Origin: CAZWSX01 sp964636985
Lineage (GTDB): Bacteria > Planctomycetota > Planctomycetia > Pirellulales > Pirellulaceae
DNA: 64,000 nt
Assembly: GCA_964636985.1 (NCBI GenBank)
Contig: CAZWSX010000003.1
Location: 248,001-312,000 of the forward strand
Direction of reading: 5' to 3'
Under the pieces are notes generated by a model. It ran no database searches, was not told the origin of the DNA, and worked only from the letters and a program-made list of their open reading frames with translations. Position numbers and translations under genes: made by a program. Each line of letters opens with the position of its first letter. Positions within the stretch are counted from its first letter, which is position 1. Positions 19,670 to 28,080 of this stretch are shown in pieces.

Positions 19670-20386
19670 TTACTCGCGCGAGGCGGCAATGGCGTCGGGC
19701 AATCGCAATTGCCCCTCGTACAGCGCGCGGCCCAGAATCGCCGCCGGAATATGCAGCTGCGTGAGCCGGCGAATGTCGTCCACCGTCGTCACGCCGCCCG
19801 AGGCGACGACGGGCAACTTGCACGACTGGTGCATGCGGGCCATCTCGTCGAAGTTAGGACCGGCCAGCATCCCGTCCTTGGCGATATCGGTGTAGATCAA
19901 AGCGGCGATCGGCTCGTCCTCGAATTGCCTGGCGAGTTCCACCGCCGGCGTGGAGCTGGTCTCGAGCCAACCGTCCGTCGCGACAAAGCCATTTCGCGCG
20001 TCGATGCCCAGGCACAGCTTTCCGGGATACTTGCGACACATGTCGCGGAACCAATCGGGTTCCTTCAAAGCCTTGGTTCCGACAATCAATCGCGCAATGC
20101 CAACTTCAAGCCAGCGAACAATCGTCGCTTCGTCGCGAATGCCCCCGCCCAGTTCGCACGGGATGCCGGTGGCGGCCAGGATGTCGATCACGGCTTGCCG
20201 GTTGACGGCTTGCCCGTCGCGGGCGCCGTCGAGATCGACCAGGTGGAGGCACTCCGCCCCTTGATCGACCCATTGCCGGGCCATGTCGGCGGGCGAGTTC
20301 CCGTAGACCGTCTCTTGCTTGTAGTCACCCTGCCGCAGTCGAACACAGTTGCCACCGCGCAGGTCGATGGCGGGCCAAAGTTGCAT
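19670..20386 (-). CDS. hisA: ProFAR isomerase (histidine biosynthesis)
   Basis: Isomerises ProFAR to PRFAR, the fourth step of histidine synthesis; cytoplasmic (beta-alpha)8 barrel. 238 residues, the usual length. Catalytic Asp8 lies in AIDLRGG, and the second Asp lies in IYTDIAKDGM (167 or so). Both phosphate loops are present (CELGGGIRD and VASGGVTTVDD). No other his gene is adjacent. The DUF1501 gene follows on the same strand after 108 bases, and the flagellar operon ends 96 bases upstream. Confidence 0.95.
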   Translation of the reverse strand: MQLWPAIDLRGGNCVRLRQGDYKQETVYGNSPADMARQWVDQGAECLHLVDLDGARDGQAVNRQAVIDILAATGIPCELGGGIRDEATIVRWLEVGIARLIVGTKALKEPDWFRDMCRKYPGKLCLGIDARNGFVATDGWLETSSTPAVELARQFEDEPIAALIYTDIAKDGMLAGPNFDEMARMHQSCKLPVVASGGVTTVDDIRRLTQLHIPAAILGRALYEGQLRLPDAIAASRE

Positions 20387-20482
20387 GATATCGACAATCC
20401 GCTTGCACGCTCAAAATCAACAGATCAACACGTACCGTCGAGTATGATCCACGCACGGCAAGTGCGAAAGGTCGTAAGCGCG

Positions 20483-23170
20483 CTACAGATAGTTGAGCAA
20501 CGAGAGTTGATAGGTCTTGGCGGCAAGCTGCAAAGTCGCTTGATACGACGCCTGGCGGGCCTGGAGTTCCGAAATGGCGGTAACCCAGTCGGTATCGATC
20601 TCGCCTGACAGGGCCGACTTCAGTTGCACCTGCTCGTCGTCGAGGTGCGTGCTGATCGCATCAAGTGCCTTGGACCGGGCGCCGATATCGGCTCGGCCGA
20701 AGAGCGCTTGATCCGAGGCGTCTTGCAACAGACCGCTGGCGCGTTCGATCGCGCCGGGGTCGTTCGCTTCGATGGCTCGCTGAAGTCTCAACAGAGCGTT
20801 GAAGACTCCCTTGACTTCCACCGGATTGACGTCGGTGCCGGAAATCACTTGGGTTGTGCCGCTCGTCGCGGCCGCCGTTGTGTCGACTGTCGAACCCACC
20901 AGCCCAAGTTGCCTGGCGGCCTCGCTTTGGCGATTGCGGGTGATCGTGAGAGTCCCCGTCGCTGACGGTGCGAGTTCCGTCAGCGTGATCCCATTCCCAA
21001 CGCTGGCGAGCTGTGCGAAGACCTTGCCAGCTCCCACGTTGGCCGGATCGTTGTTGATCTTGTCGAGCACGTCCTGAACGGTTTGCGAACTCCCTAGCGT
21101 CACAGCGAAGCTGACGCCGTCGCTGCGGGTAATCGTGAAGTCGTTCCCCGCCGTATTGGCCGCGACACCCTGGCCATAGTTGAGGTCGGACAGGAGGGTC
21201 GCCCCGTCGAACGTGCGAATGCCCAACTGCGACGCCGTGGTGCCGCCGTTTTCGCCAATGGAGAGGTCGGCCCCGCTGGCCCGCGAATGGACTTGGATTC
21301 CCTTTCCATTGGGATCGACAGTGGCCAACAGATCGAGATTGGCGCCGTTAAGCACGTTGAGCAGGTCTTCAACGGTCTTGGCGCCGGAAATATCGACGAC
21401 TCCCGACTTGTCGCCATTGGTAATCTTCAAGCCCGACGTCTGATCAAGGTCGGTTCCGCTTCCGAGCGAGGTGGTGCCCGAGGCGGGTACCTGCACGAAG
21501 CCCTGTCCTTCCAATCCGGGCGACGACGTATCGTGGCCGTCGACGCTCGCTTTGAACCGCGCGGCAATGGTCGGATTGCTGTTGATCGCACTGACCACAT
21601 TGTTGGCCGTGGTGGCGCCTGGCCGGACATAAACAAAAATGGTATTCGCGTTGCCGCCGCTGGCACCCGTGTTGCCTGAGACGTTGCCGACGTCGGCCGG
21701 GTTCACGGTTGACGTCGGATTGAAGGAGCCATCGGCCGCGAACGAGGGATCGTGCGCCGCCGAGAATGTCCCCTCCGTATTGATGGCATTCATCAGCGAC
21801 TGGACTTCGGTCGCTCCCGTCGAATCGACTCCCAAGGTGAGGGTTTTCGTCGAAGCGTTGTAGGTCGCGGTGGCCGTGTTGCCGATGGCACCGCCATCTA
21901 CCAGGTCGATCTTCACACCGTTGAGCGAGGTTCCGGTGGTATTGCCCGTGAGAATGAGATTGTTCCCGAAGCCCGTCAGCGCGAGCGACGCACTAGGTGC
22001 CGTGGCCACGGCACTATACGTGGCCGTCTCGCCTCCGGCAGGAAGGCCGGGCGCCGCGTGCAGTAGTCCATCGTCCACGTACTGGATTGTAACGCCGTTG
22101 TCCAGCGTGCCTCGCTGCACGGCTTCGATATAGATGTCGTTATTGGCGCCGGTCGAGTCGACGTGCGCCCGCGCGCGAACTCCCAACAAGTTGGCCAGCG
22201 GACTGGTTGCGCGAAGAACAGGGTCCAGGTCCTGGCCCACCAGTTGGCCGGTCCCGACGCCCGACGTGTTGTAGATTCCCAACTCGGCGGCGGTGGTCCC
22301 GGAGCCAACCTCGCGGACGGTCAAGTTCCCCGATGCGCCGTCGGCCAGCGAAAGAATCAGGCCCTGCGGTTCGACCCGCGCGCGAATCGTTCGGCCCGCC
22401 GGCGGATTGGCTTCGATCAGGCGCGCCACGTCGCCAATGGTTTCGGCGCTGCTGATGTCGATGACCGAGGTCTTTGCGCCGTCGCTTACCGCGATGCTTC
22501 CTTTACGAATTCCCTGGCCGCCGCGCAAATCGCTCAGCTTGGTATCGCTGGTCAGGATTGGATTCAGGTCGACTTTGCCCCCAACCGGCGGCGAGAGGGC
22601 CCCGAAGATAGCATCGCCGGAGATGTTCGCCTGGAACAGCGAATCGAGATCGGAGAACGCGTTGATGGAATCGGTGTTCCCGGCGTACGTCACGTTCGAT
22701 CCGCTGCGCGAGAACGGCGTGGCATTCGCCTGCGATCCTGCGAACAGGTACCGCCCGCGAAACTGCACGTTCCCTTGTGTGATCAGCGTGCTAATCGTTT
22801 GCTTGATTTCTTCGGCGGCGGCCAGCCGCTGCTCTTCACTCGCGGAACTGTCGATGGCAGTCAGCGCCGTGCCGCGGGCGTCGTTGAGCAAGCTCGACAG
22901 GTTGGCGATGGCGCTGTCGCTCGCGTCGAGATAGGATTGCCCGGTCGAAATGTTAACTTTGATCTGGTCTTTCTGCTCGAGCAGCCGCTGAAGCGAAATG
23001 GCTTGCGTCGCGGCGGGGGCGTCTTCGCTGGGAAGTTGGATGCGGCGGCCGGTACTGATTTGCGTTTGAAGGCGCAGCAGCGATAGTTGGTCGGACTGGA
23101 GTTGCGACGTAAGTCGCGATTGCAGCAAGATATCGCTGCTGCGCGACGTGGGAATGGGGAAGATGGGCAT
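20483..23170 (-). CDS. flgL: Flagellar hook-associated protein 3 (hook-filament junction), enlarged
   Basis: Joins hook and filament outside the cell. Flagellin-type ends frame the protein: N-terminal LTSQLQSDQLSLLRLQTQISTGRRI and ANLSSLLNDARGTA, and C-terminal IGARSKALDAISTHLDDEQVQLKSALS. The 895 residues are more than twice the usual FlgL. The extra central ~600 residues hold several flagellin-hook 'IN' type units, recognisable by SGVVDISGAKTVEDLLNVLN, VIDISSAETIGDVARLIEA and SFAVTLGSSQTVQDVLDKIN, each followed by GxGIxL-like strands and a TAxxLGI-like end. Such insertions form surface domains. Last gene of the flagellar operon. Confidence 0.88.
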   Translation of the reverse strand: MPIFPIPTSRSSDILLQSRLTSQLQSDQLSLLRLQTQISTGRRIQLPSEDAPAATQAISLQRLLEQKDQIKVNISTGQSYLDASDSAIANLSSLLNDARGTALTAIDSSASEEQRLAAAEEIKQTISTLITQGNVQFRGRYLFAGSQANATPFSRSGSNVTYAGNTDSINAFSDLDSLFQANISGDAIFGALSPPVGGKVDLNPILTSDTKLSDLRGGQGIRKGSIAVSDGAKTSVIDISSAETIGDVARLIEANPPAGRTIRARVEPQGLILSLADGASGNLTVREVGSGTTAAELGIYNTSGVGTGQLVGQDLDPVLRATSPLANLLGVRARAHVDSTGANNDIYIEAVQRGTLDNGVTIQYVDDGLLHAAPGLPAGGETATYSAVATAPSASLALTGFGNNLILTGNTTGTSLNGVKIDLVDGGAIGNTATATYNASTKTLTLGVDSTGATEVQSLMNAINTEGTFSAAHDPSFAADGSFNPTSTVNPADVGNVSGNTGASGGNANTIFVYVRPGATTANNVVSAINSNPTIAARFKASVDGHDTSSPGLEGQGFVQVPASGTTSLGSGTDLDQTSGLKITNGDKSGVVDISGAKTVEDLLNVLNGANLDLLATVDPNGKGIQVHSRASGADLSIGENGGTTASQLGIRTFDGATLLSDLNYGQGVAANTAGNDFTITRSDGVSFAVTLGSSQTVQDVLDKINNDPANVGAGKVFAQLASVGNGITLTELAPSATGTLTITRNRQSEAARQLGLVGSTVDTTAAATSGTTQVISGTDVNPVEVKGVFNALLRLQRAIEANDPGAIERASGLLQDASDQALFGRADIGARSKALDAISTHLDDEQVQLKSALSGEIDTDWVTAISELQARQASYQATLQLAAKTYQLSLLNYL

Positions 23171-23236
23171 GGCCGATATCCAGTTGAAAGTCGCGCCGGA
23201 AGTTGGCGTCGGCGCGCGTCGTATTTCATTAAGTCA

Positions 23237-24934
23237 TTACAGGTTGACCAGCACCTCGAGCATCTGGTCGATCGTCGAGATCACCCGCGCCGATGCCTGA
23301 AAGGCGCGTTGATGGGCCATCATGTTGGCGATTTCTTCGTCGATGCTCACGCCGCTAATGGCCGACTGCTGACCCTCGAGCGATTGCTGGAAAGTTTGAT
23401 ACCCAGCGAGGACACTTTTCGCGACCGTGGACCCTTGTGCGACGTCACTGACCATGCGGTCGTAGGTGACGGCAAGCGAGTCTCCGCCCCGCGAGCTCAA
23501 GGGAGTATTCAGGAATTTCGCCAGGGCCTCGGCGTTGTGCGAATCGACGCCGACCCCGCCGGTACTGGCGGCGAACTTGCTGGGATCGGTTTTTAGTGCG
23601 GACTGCACGTCGATGTCGCGTGCACCGCGGCCGGAGAAGAACGTGTTCACCCCCAGGGCCGCGAGCGCGCCGCTGGTATCGTTCCCAAAGCTAAAGCTGA
23701 CGTTGGGCGAATCAGAGGTGATCTTCAAACGCCGCTCGGGCGTGATCGTAGCCGAAATCCCGTCGACCGCATCGAGCGATGCAACAAGCGATTCCAACGA
23801 ATCGTCCGCGTCGAGGCCATTAAGATCGACTCGAATGTCACTCGTCGTCGTCAGTCCGGTCTGCTTGTTCGTAACCAGAACCTGAAACGAGCCATTTTGA
23901 GGGATAAACTGAAGCCCGGCTTCGTCTAACGGCTTTTGGACGCCGTCGACGGCGAACTCGCTCGTGATCGTCGAGTAACCTGTCAGGCCCTGTCCCGAAG
24001 CGTGAACCTTGTTGAACTCGAACATCAAGGTCTTTGCGAAACCATCCAACTGCGTGAGGAAGTTCTCCATCACGTCGTCGCGCGCGGTTTCAAGTCCGCG
24101 AAGTTTTCCGCCCGTCACCGAGATAGGCGAGTCGGTATCGGCCAGCCGTATTTCCGTTCTCGTATAGCCGCCTTGGGAGACGTCTTCCGCTTTGACTTGC
24201 CGAGTATTGCCCTGCGCAACCAGATATTCGCCGCCGATGAACACCGTCACGTCGCCGGTCATTTGTTCTTCCGAGCGGATATCGATGATCTGCGAGAGAT
24301 CTTTCAGGGCGTTGGCCCGCTGGTCGCGCAAGCCGACCGCATCGCTCTTGCCCACCACGCCCGCCTCGGAGGCCGTGATTTTGATGTTCAAATCGGCGAT
24401 CTTTTTAATCAGCGAGTTGATCTGCGTCGCCATGCCGCCGATCTGTTCGTCGATGTCGTTGTGTGCGGTCTCGACGCGGCTGTAGAGCGTGCGAATATCG
24501 GTCGCCAGCGATTGCCCTTGCAACTGCACCAGGTTGCGGACCGACCGGCTTTCCGGCTGGTTCAAAACGTCTTGAATGCTGTTGAAAAACTTGCTGAGCG
24601 AAGTGCTCAAATCGGTATCGCTCATCTCGCCGATGAGCGATTCGAGATCGGTGTAGGCGCTGTCGACTGCCGTACCCTCGGCGGTGTTGCTGTTGGCTCC
24701 AAGAATCCGCTCAGCCAGGAACTTGTCGTAAAGCTGGGTAACACCCCCAACCTTGACTCCCATGCCATAAGTGATGTTCCCGACTTTTTGAGGAGAGGCT
24801 TCCTCCAAGTCGAGCCGCTGGCGGATATAGCCGGGAGTATTGGCGTTCGCGACGTTGTTCGCGATCACCTGCAACGCGAGCTGATTAGCACTCAGCGCGC
24901 CGGTGGACATCTGGAGCGTACCGAGCAACGACAT
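23237..24934 (-). CDS. flgK: Flagellar hook-associated protein 1
   Basis: First junction protein on the hook; exported by the flagellar type III system. 565 residues. The rod/hook-type N-terminus carries the signature QVIANNVANANTPGYIRQR at about 22-40, followed by the FlgK-typical GVKVGGVTQLYDKFLAERI. The C-terminus (DEEIANMMAHQRAFQASARVISTIDQMLEVLVNL) is the paired helical D0 domain. It lies 66 bases upstream of flgL and 33 bases after flgN in the same operon. Confidence 0.95.
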   Translation of the reverse strand: MSLLGTLQMSTGALSANQLALQVIANNVANANTPGYIRQRLDLEEASPQKVGNITYGMGVKVGGVTQLYDKFLAERILGANSNTAEGTAVDSAYTDLESLIGEMSDTDLSTSLSKFFNSIQDVLNQPESRSVRNLVQLQGQSLATDIRTLYSRVETAHNDIDEQIGGMATQINSLIKKIADLNIKITASEAGVVGKSDAVGLRDQRANALKDLSQIIDIRSEEQMTGDVTVFIGGEYLVAQGNTRQVKAEDVSQGGYTRTEIRLADTDSPISVTGGKLRGLETARDDVMENFLTQLDGFAKTLMFEFNKVHASGQGLTGYSTITSEFAVDGVQKPLDEAGLQFIPQNGSFQVLVTNKQTGLTTTSDIRVDLNGLDADDSLESLVASLDAVDGISATITPERRLKITSDSPNVSFSFGNDTSGALAALGVNTFFSGRGARDIDVQSALKTDPSKFAASTGGVGVDSHNAEALAKFLNTPLSSRGGDSLAVTYDRMVSDVAQGSTVAKSVLAGYQTFQQSLEGQQSAISGVSIDEEIANMMAHQRAFQASARVISTIDQMLEVLVNL

Positions 24935-24967
24935 CGGCGCGGACCTGCTAGCTAAGACAGAAGATCA

Positions 24968-25468
24968 CTAACCGGCATCGTCGACAAGGTTTCCGCGATC
25001 GTTCACGCCGGTCCCTTCTCCATAAGTCGGCATTAACCGCCCGCCTGTCGCGACAAACTCCATCACCTGCGCGATATGGAGCAGGGATCTCTGTGCCAGA
25101 ACCCAATTTGTCAGACTTTGCTGCTGAAGCACGCGCATGCGGGCGGCAGCGTTTTTGGCATCTCGGGCAACTTTGCTGCCCGCTGGCAAAGCCTTAGCCA
25201 GCTGCTGCAGATTGTTGTGAGGCAATCCTTGGCTTTCCGCGAGCTCAAGCATTGCCTGGCGGCGCTGCTGAATCGACTCCAGCCGCTGGCAAAGCTCCTC
25301 TTCCTTCGCTTGCGCTGCCAGCATTCCGGAGGTGTCGCGAGCCACCATCCGCTTGCGCTTTTCGTCGAGCAGCGACAGCAGTTCCGATTGCACGTCGGTC
25401 AGCTCGGCCAGCAAATTGGCCAGTTGCTCGACGGCGATGGGAGGATGGCTTGAGGTCACAGTGGTCAT
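24968..25468 (-). CDS. flgN: Flagellar export chaperone FlgN
   Basis: 166 residues, mainly alpha-helical. EQLANLLAELTDVQSELLSLLDEKRKRMVARDTSG (residues ~14-48) followed by EEELCQRLESIQQRRQAML matches the FlgN coiled-coil, and the Gln-rich helix RMRVLQQQSLTNWVLAQRSLLHIAQ is also typical. It keeps FlgK and FlgL unfolded before export, which agrees with its position immediately before flgK. A GGAG ribosome site precedes the ATG. The sequence is divergent, so context carries part of the call. Confidence 0.85.
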   Translation of the reverse strand: MTTVTSSHPPIAVEQLANLLAELTDVQSELLSLLDEKRKRMVARDTSGMLAAQAKEEELCQRLESIQQRRQAMLELAESQGLPHNNLQQLAKALPAGSKVARDAKNAAARMRVLQQQSLTNWVLAQRSLLHIAQVMEFVATGGRLMPTYGEGTGVNDRGNLVDDAG

Positions 25469-25548
25469 TTTGTCGCTCCACGTCCTAATCAGCGCGTCTT
25501 AGTCAATGCGTCTCAATCAATTGGCGATCACTTCATTCCATCGCGGCG

Positions 25549-26001
25549 TTAGGCAGTTCGTTGCAGTTGAAACAGCTTGAACATCGGGTCGGCGAATTGG
25601 GCGGCGCTCGACTCGGTCATTTGCTTGCTCAGTTCTTGGTCGAGTTGGTTTTGAAAGACTTCTTCGGCCCGGCCACCGTGCATGTAGGGAGTCTTTCCGA
25701 CGGTCTTTCGCATCGACGACAACATCTGGCCGAACGCCACGCTGCCGACGAACTCGTTGAACGTCTCGCGCAGCTTTTCCGGATTCGCCGCCGGTTTATC
25801 CAGCTTCGAGACGTCCCAATCGGCTGGCTTGTCCGCCGGCTTGTTGAGCACGGGGGGCGTAGCGGTGGGTTGCGCGAACAGCTTGGCGAAGTCCCCATTT
25901 CCGAAGTCACGGCCGCCCGACTTGCCAACCAACGTGTCGAGCGGTTGGGCCGACTTGGTTTCGCCGGAACTACGGCCAGTGAGCATCGAGATGGCGGACA
26001 T
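25549..26001 (-). CDS. flgJ: Flagellar rod-binding protein (FlgJ N-terminal domain type)
   Basis: 150 residues. The conserved part is LRETFNEFVGSVAFGQMLSSMRKTVGKTPYMHGGRAEEVFQNQLDQELSKQM (about residues 80-132, quoted here only by its landmarks FGQMLSSMRKT and AEEVFQNQLDQ). This is the rod-capping domain of FlgJ. The muramidase domain of enterobacterial FlgJ is absent, so another enzyme must open the peptidoglycan. The first ~70 residues are a low-complexity linker. Sits between flgI and flgN. Confidence 0.85.
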   Translation of the reverse strand: MSAISMLTGRSSGETKSAQPLDTLVGKSGGRDFGNGDFAKLFAQPTATPPVLNKPADKPADWDVSKLDKPAANPEKLRETFNEFVGSVAFGQMLSSMRKTVGKTPYMHGGRAEEVFQNQLDQELSKQMTESSAAQFADPMFKLFQLQRTA

Positions 26002-26058
26002 GGCGACGACCCTAGAAAATTGAAAGCAAGGCTCTGAACAGCGGAAACGAAGCGGCGA

Positions 26059-27192
26059 CTACTGAATGATCAGCTGACCCGACAGAGCTCGCTTTTGCTT
26101 GAGCATCAGGATGATTTCGATCACGTCCTCAGCCGGGACTTGTAAGGCGTTCAACGCATTGACCAGCGATTGCAGCTTGACGCTCTTGTCGGCTTGCGTG
26201 GCGGCGATTTCGACTGGAACAAACGTGTTGGCGACGATCGGTCCGCCTGCCTCGATGACGCGATTTTTATGCATCACCGCGACCGGGGCAATCTCGACGT
26301 CTTCGCCGATGATCACCGACTTTTGCCGCTTGTTGATGATGACCGTGCTGCCCGAGCGGATCTCTTGCAGTTTCGTTTGCAGGATCAGGTCGACGAGATA
26401 CTCAGGCGTGTCGGCATATACGGAGGGAATCTCGACTTCGACGCGATCGGCACCCACAGGCTTGGCGCATCCATTGCGAATAGGCCCCCCATCAAAGTAA
26501 TCGCTGCTGCGGCTCTTCTCTTCGTTGTCCGAATCCTTGCGGAGGTCCTGTTGACCATTGATCGCGTCGGCAACGATTTGCGTGAATTCGAACGAGTTGT
26601 ATTCCGGCTTAAGCAACAGCGTGATTTTGTTGTTCTTGACGAACTCGTTTTTGAACTCACGTTCGACCGTCGCACCGCGATTGACGCGTCCTACGGTAGG
26701 AGTCAACACCGCATCGTCCAGAGAAATTGGCCCTTGGGCGGTCGCGTAGACTCGCTTGTCTCGCAGGTTTGGGCTCATCAACGCCGTGAGAATCAAGGTG
26801 CCGCCTTCAAGGCTTTTGGCGCCAGAGGCAGAGACCGTGCATTCGATTTGATCGCCCGGCGAGGCCCCACCGGCGGGGATTGTTGCCGTGACCGTCACCA
26901 TCGCGACCCCTTTGAAGTTTTTCAGTTCTTCCAGATTGGGCCCACCGTCTTTCCCTACGCCAACCTTGAAGCCAGTTAGCTCCAAATACTGTGCATAGGC
27001 GCGGAGGGTGATCTTCGAGTCGCCATCGCCGGTGCCTCGAAGGCCCACCACCAGGCCTGTGCCTTGCAGCGTGTTCTCTTCCTGACCCTTCACGCGGCAG
27101 ACGTCGCCGACGCGATTTTCGGCGAAAGCCGCAACATTCGCGATCGACAGGACAGTCAAGATCGCAAGCGTGAGGAGGATGGTGGTTCGCAT
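26059..27192 (-). CDS. flgI: Flagellar P-ring protein
   Basis: Forms the periplasmic P ring around the rod, which implies peptidoglycan and an outer membrane. 377 residues with a Sec signal (ILLTLAILTVLSIANVAAFA). FlgI hallmarks: NTLQGTGLVVGLRGTGD, ASPGDQIECTVSASGAKSLEGGTLILT and the C-terminal LVNALNALQVPAEDVIEIILMLKQ. Probably exported by Sec and assembled with FlgH and FlgA from the neighbouring genes. A short direct repeat lies between its start and flgH. Confidence 0.96.
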   Translation of the reverse strand: MRTTILLTLAILTVLSIANVAAFAENRVGDVCRVKGQEENTLQGTGLVVGLRGTGDGDSKITLRAYAQYLELTGFKVGVGKDGGPNLEELKNFKGVAMVTVTATIPAGGASPGDQIECTVSASGAKSLEGGTLILTALMSPNLRDKRVYATAQGPISLDDAVLTPTVGRVNRGATVEREFKNEFVKNNKITLLLKPEYNSFEFTQIVADAINGQQDLRKDSDNEEKSRSSDYFDGGPIRNGCAKPVGADRVEVEIPSVYADTPEYLVDLILQTKLQEIRSGSTVIINKRQKSVIIGEDVEIAPVAVMHKNRVIEAGGPIVANTFVPVEIAATQADKSVKLQSLVNALNALQVPAEDVIEIILMLKQKRALSGQLIIQ

Positions 27193-27200
27193 GGGACAGT

Positions 27201-27253
27201 CCTAAACAATTCGGCCTGAAAAATCGGGCCTAAACAATTCGGCCTAAACAACT
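27201..27253. repeat. Tandem direct repeat in the flgH-flgI gap
   Basis: CCTAAACAATTCGGCCT occurs at 27201-27217 and again at 27229-27245, with a partial third copy, CCTAAACAA, at 27243-27251. It occupies the 5' side of flgI, within 9 bases of its start codon, and may affect translation or have arisen by slippage. Confidence 0.6.
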
Positions 27254-27287
27254 GGGGAGCTTCGTGACGACCCGCGTCCGTTGAAAC

Positions 27288-28040
27288 TTAAAACAACTTG
27301 AAGCGGTCCCACACTTTTTGGAGCCAACCGCGCTCGTACGAGTCCTTCACCATGCCCGCTTCTTCCTTGCTCACTTGCAAGTCGTAGATGTCCTGGCTGA
27401 GGACAAAACCACCCGGCTGGATCGAATCGCGGTTGCAAATCCCGGTCAGCGATACCAGCCACTTCTCATCGTTGTTGCTCACCTTGCGGCGCGCTTCCAA
27501 AACGATGTTGCCATTCGGCAGGATGTCGGCGACCGTGGCCGTGATGTCGAACTTCATCGACTCTGAGGTCAATTGATTGCCGAGCGCCCGGCTTTGTGCG
27601 TTGAGGTTTCCCTGGGCCCGCGGCTGGTCGTTCTGGTTGGGCGTGGTCCGCATCGCCGAGAGCCCTTCCAAATTCACCCAGTTACGGAGAAAGGCGTCGA
27701 AGTTCGAGGTCTTGCGGCGTTCGGTTTCGCCTTGTTGGATGGTGCGGGCCGTGATATCGACGCGGATCTTGATCAGGTCGTTCTTGCGCAACTCGCGCGG
27801 CGGTGGCGGTGGAGCCGCAAACCAGCCGGCCGTTGCCAACGTTGGCCCTGGGTCGACCATTTCGGGGTAGTCGAAATTCGGATTCATCGGCCCGATTCGC
27901 ACCACGCCCGGGCGTTGCGCTTGCCGGGCAGGCACCGGTTGTTCGAGCAGTCGCGAGTTCTGGGCGAAACAAACCGACGGCACAACCACGAAGGCTACGC
28001 CCGCCAGCACTTTCGTTTTCCAGGTTCGTTTGTTTGACAT
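27288..28040 (-). CDS. flgH: Flagellar L-ring protein
   Basis: Forms the outer-membrane L ring. 250 residues from the ATG at 28040, which has an AAGAGAAAAGA purine tract upstream; the ORF extends a further ~106 codons that only shadow flgA. Conserved parts: RKNDLIKIRVDITARTIQ, LTSESMKFDITATVADILPNGNIVLEARRKV and SLTGICNRDSIQPGGFVLSQDIYDL. The signal peptide (KVLAGVAFVVVPSVCFAQ) has a Cys at 24 but PSVC is not a normal lipobox, whereas FlgH is usually a lipoprotein. Confidence 0.93.
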   Translation of the reverse strand: MSNKRTWKTKVLAGVAFVVVPSVCFAQNSRLLEQPVPARQAQRPGVVRIGPMNPNFDYPEMVDPGPTLATAGWFAAPPPPPRELRKNDLIKIRVDITARTIQQGETERRKTSNFDAFLRNWVNLEGLSAMRTTPNQNDQPRAQGNLNAQSRALGNQLTSESMKFDITATVADILPNGNIVLEARRKVSNNDEKWLVSLTGICNRDSIQPGGFVLSQDIYDLQVSKEEAGMVKDSYERGWLQKVWDRFKLF

Positions 28041-28080
28041 AAGTCTTTTCTCTTGCAATTCGAGATTCGTGCGATGCGGC

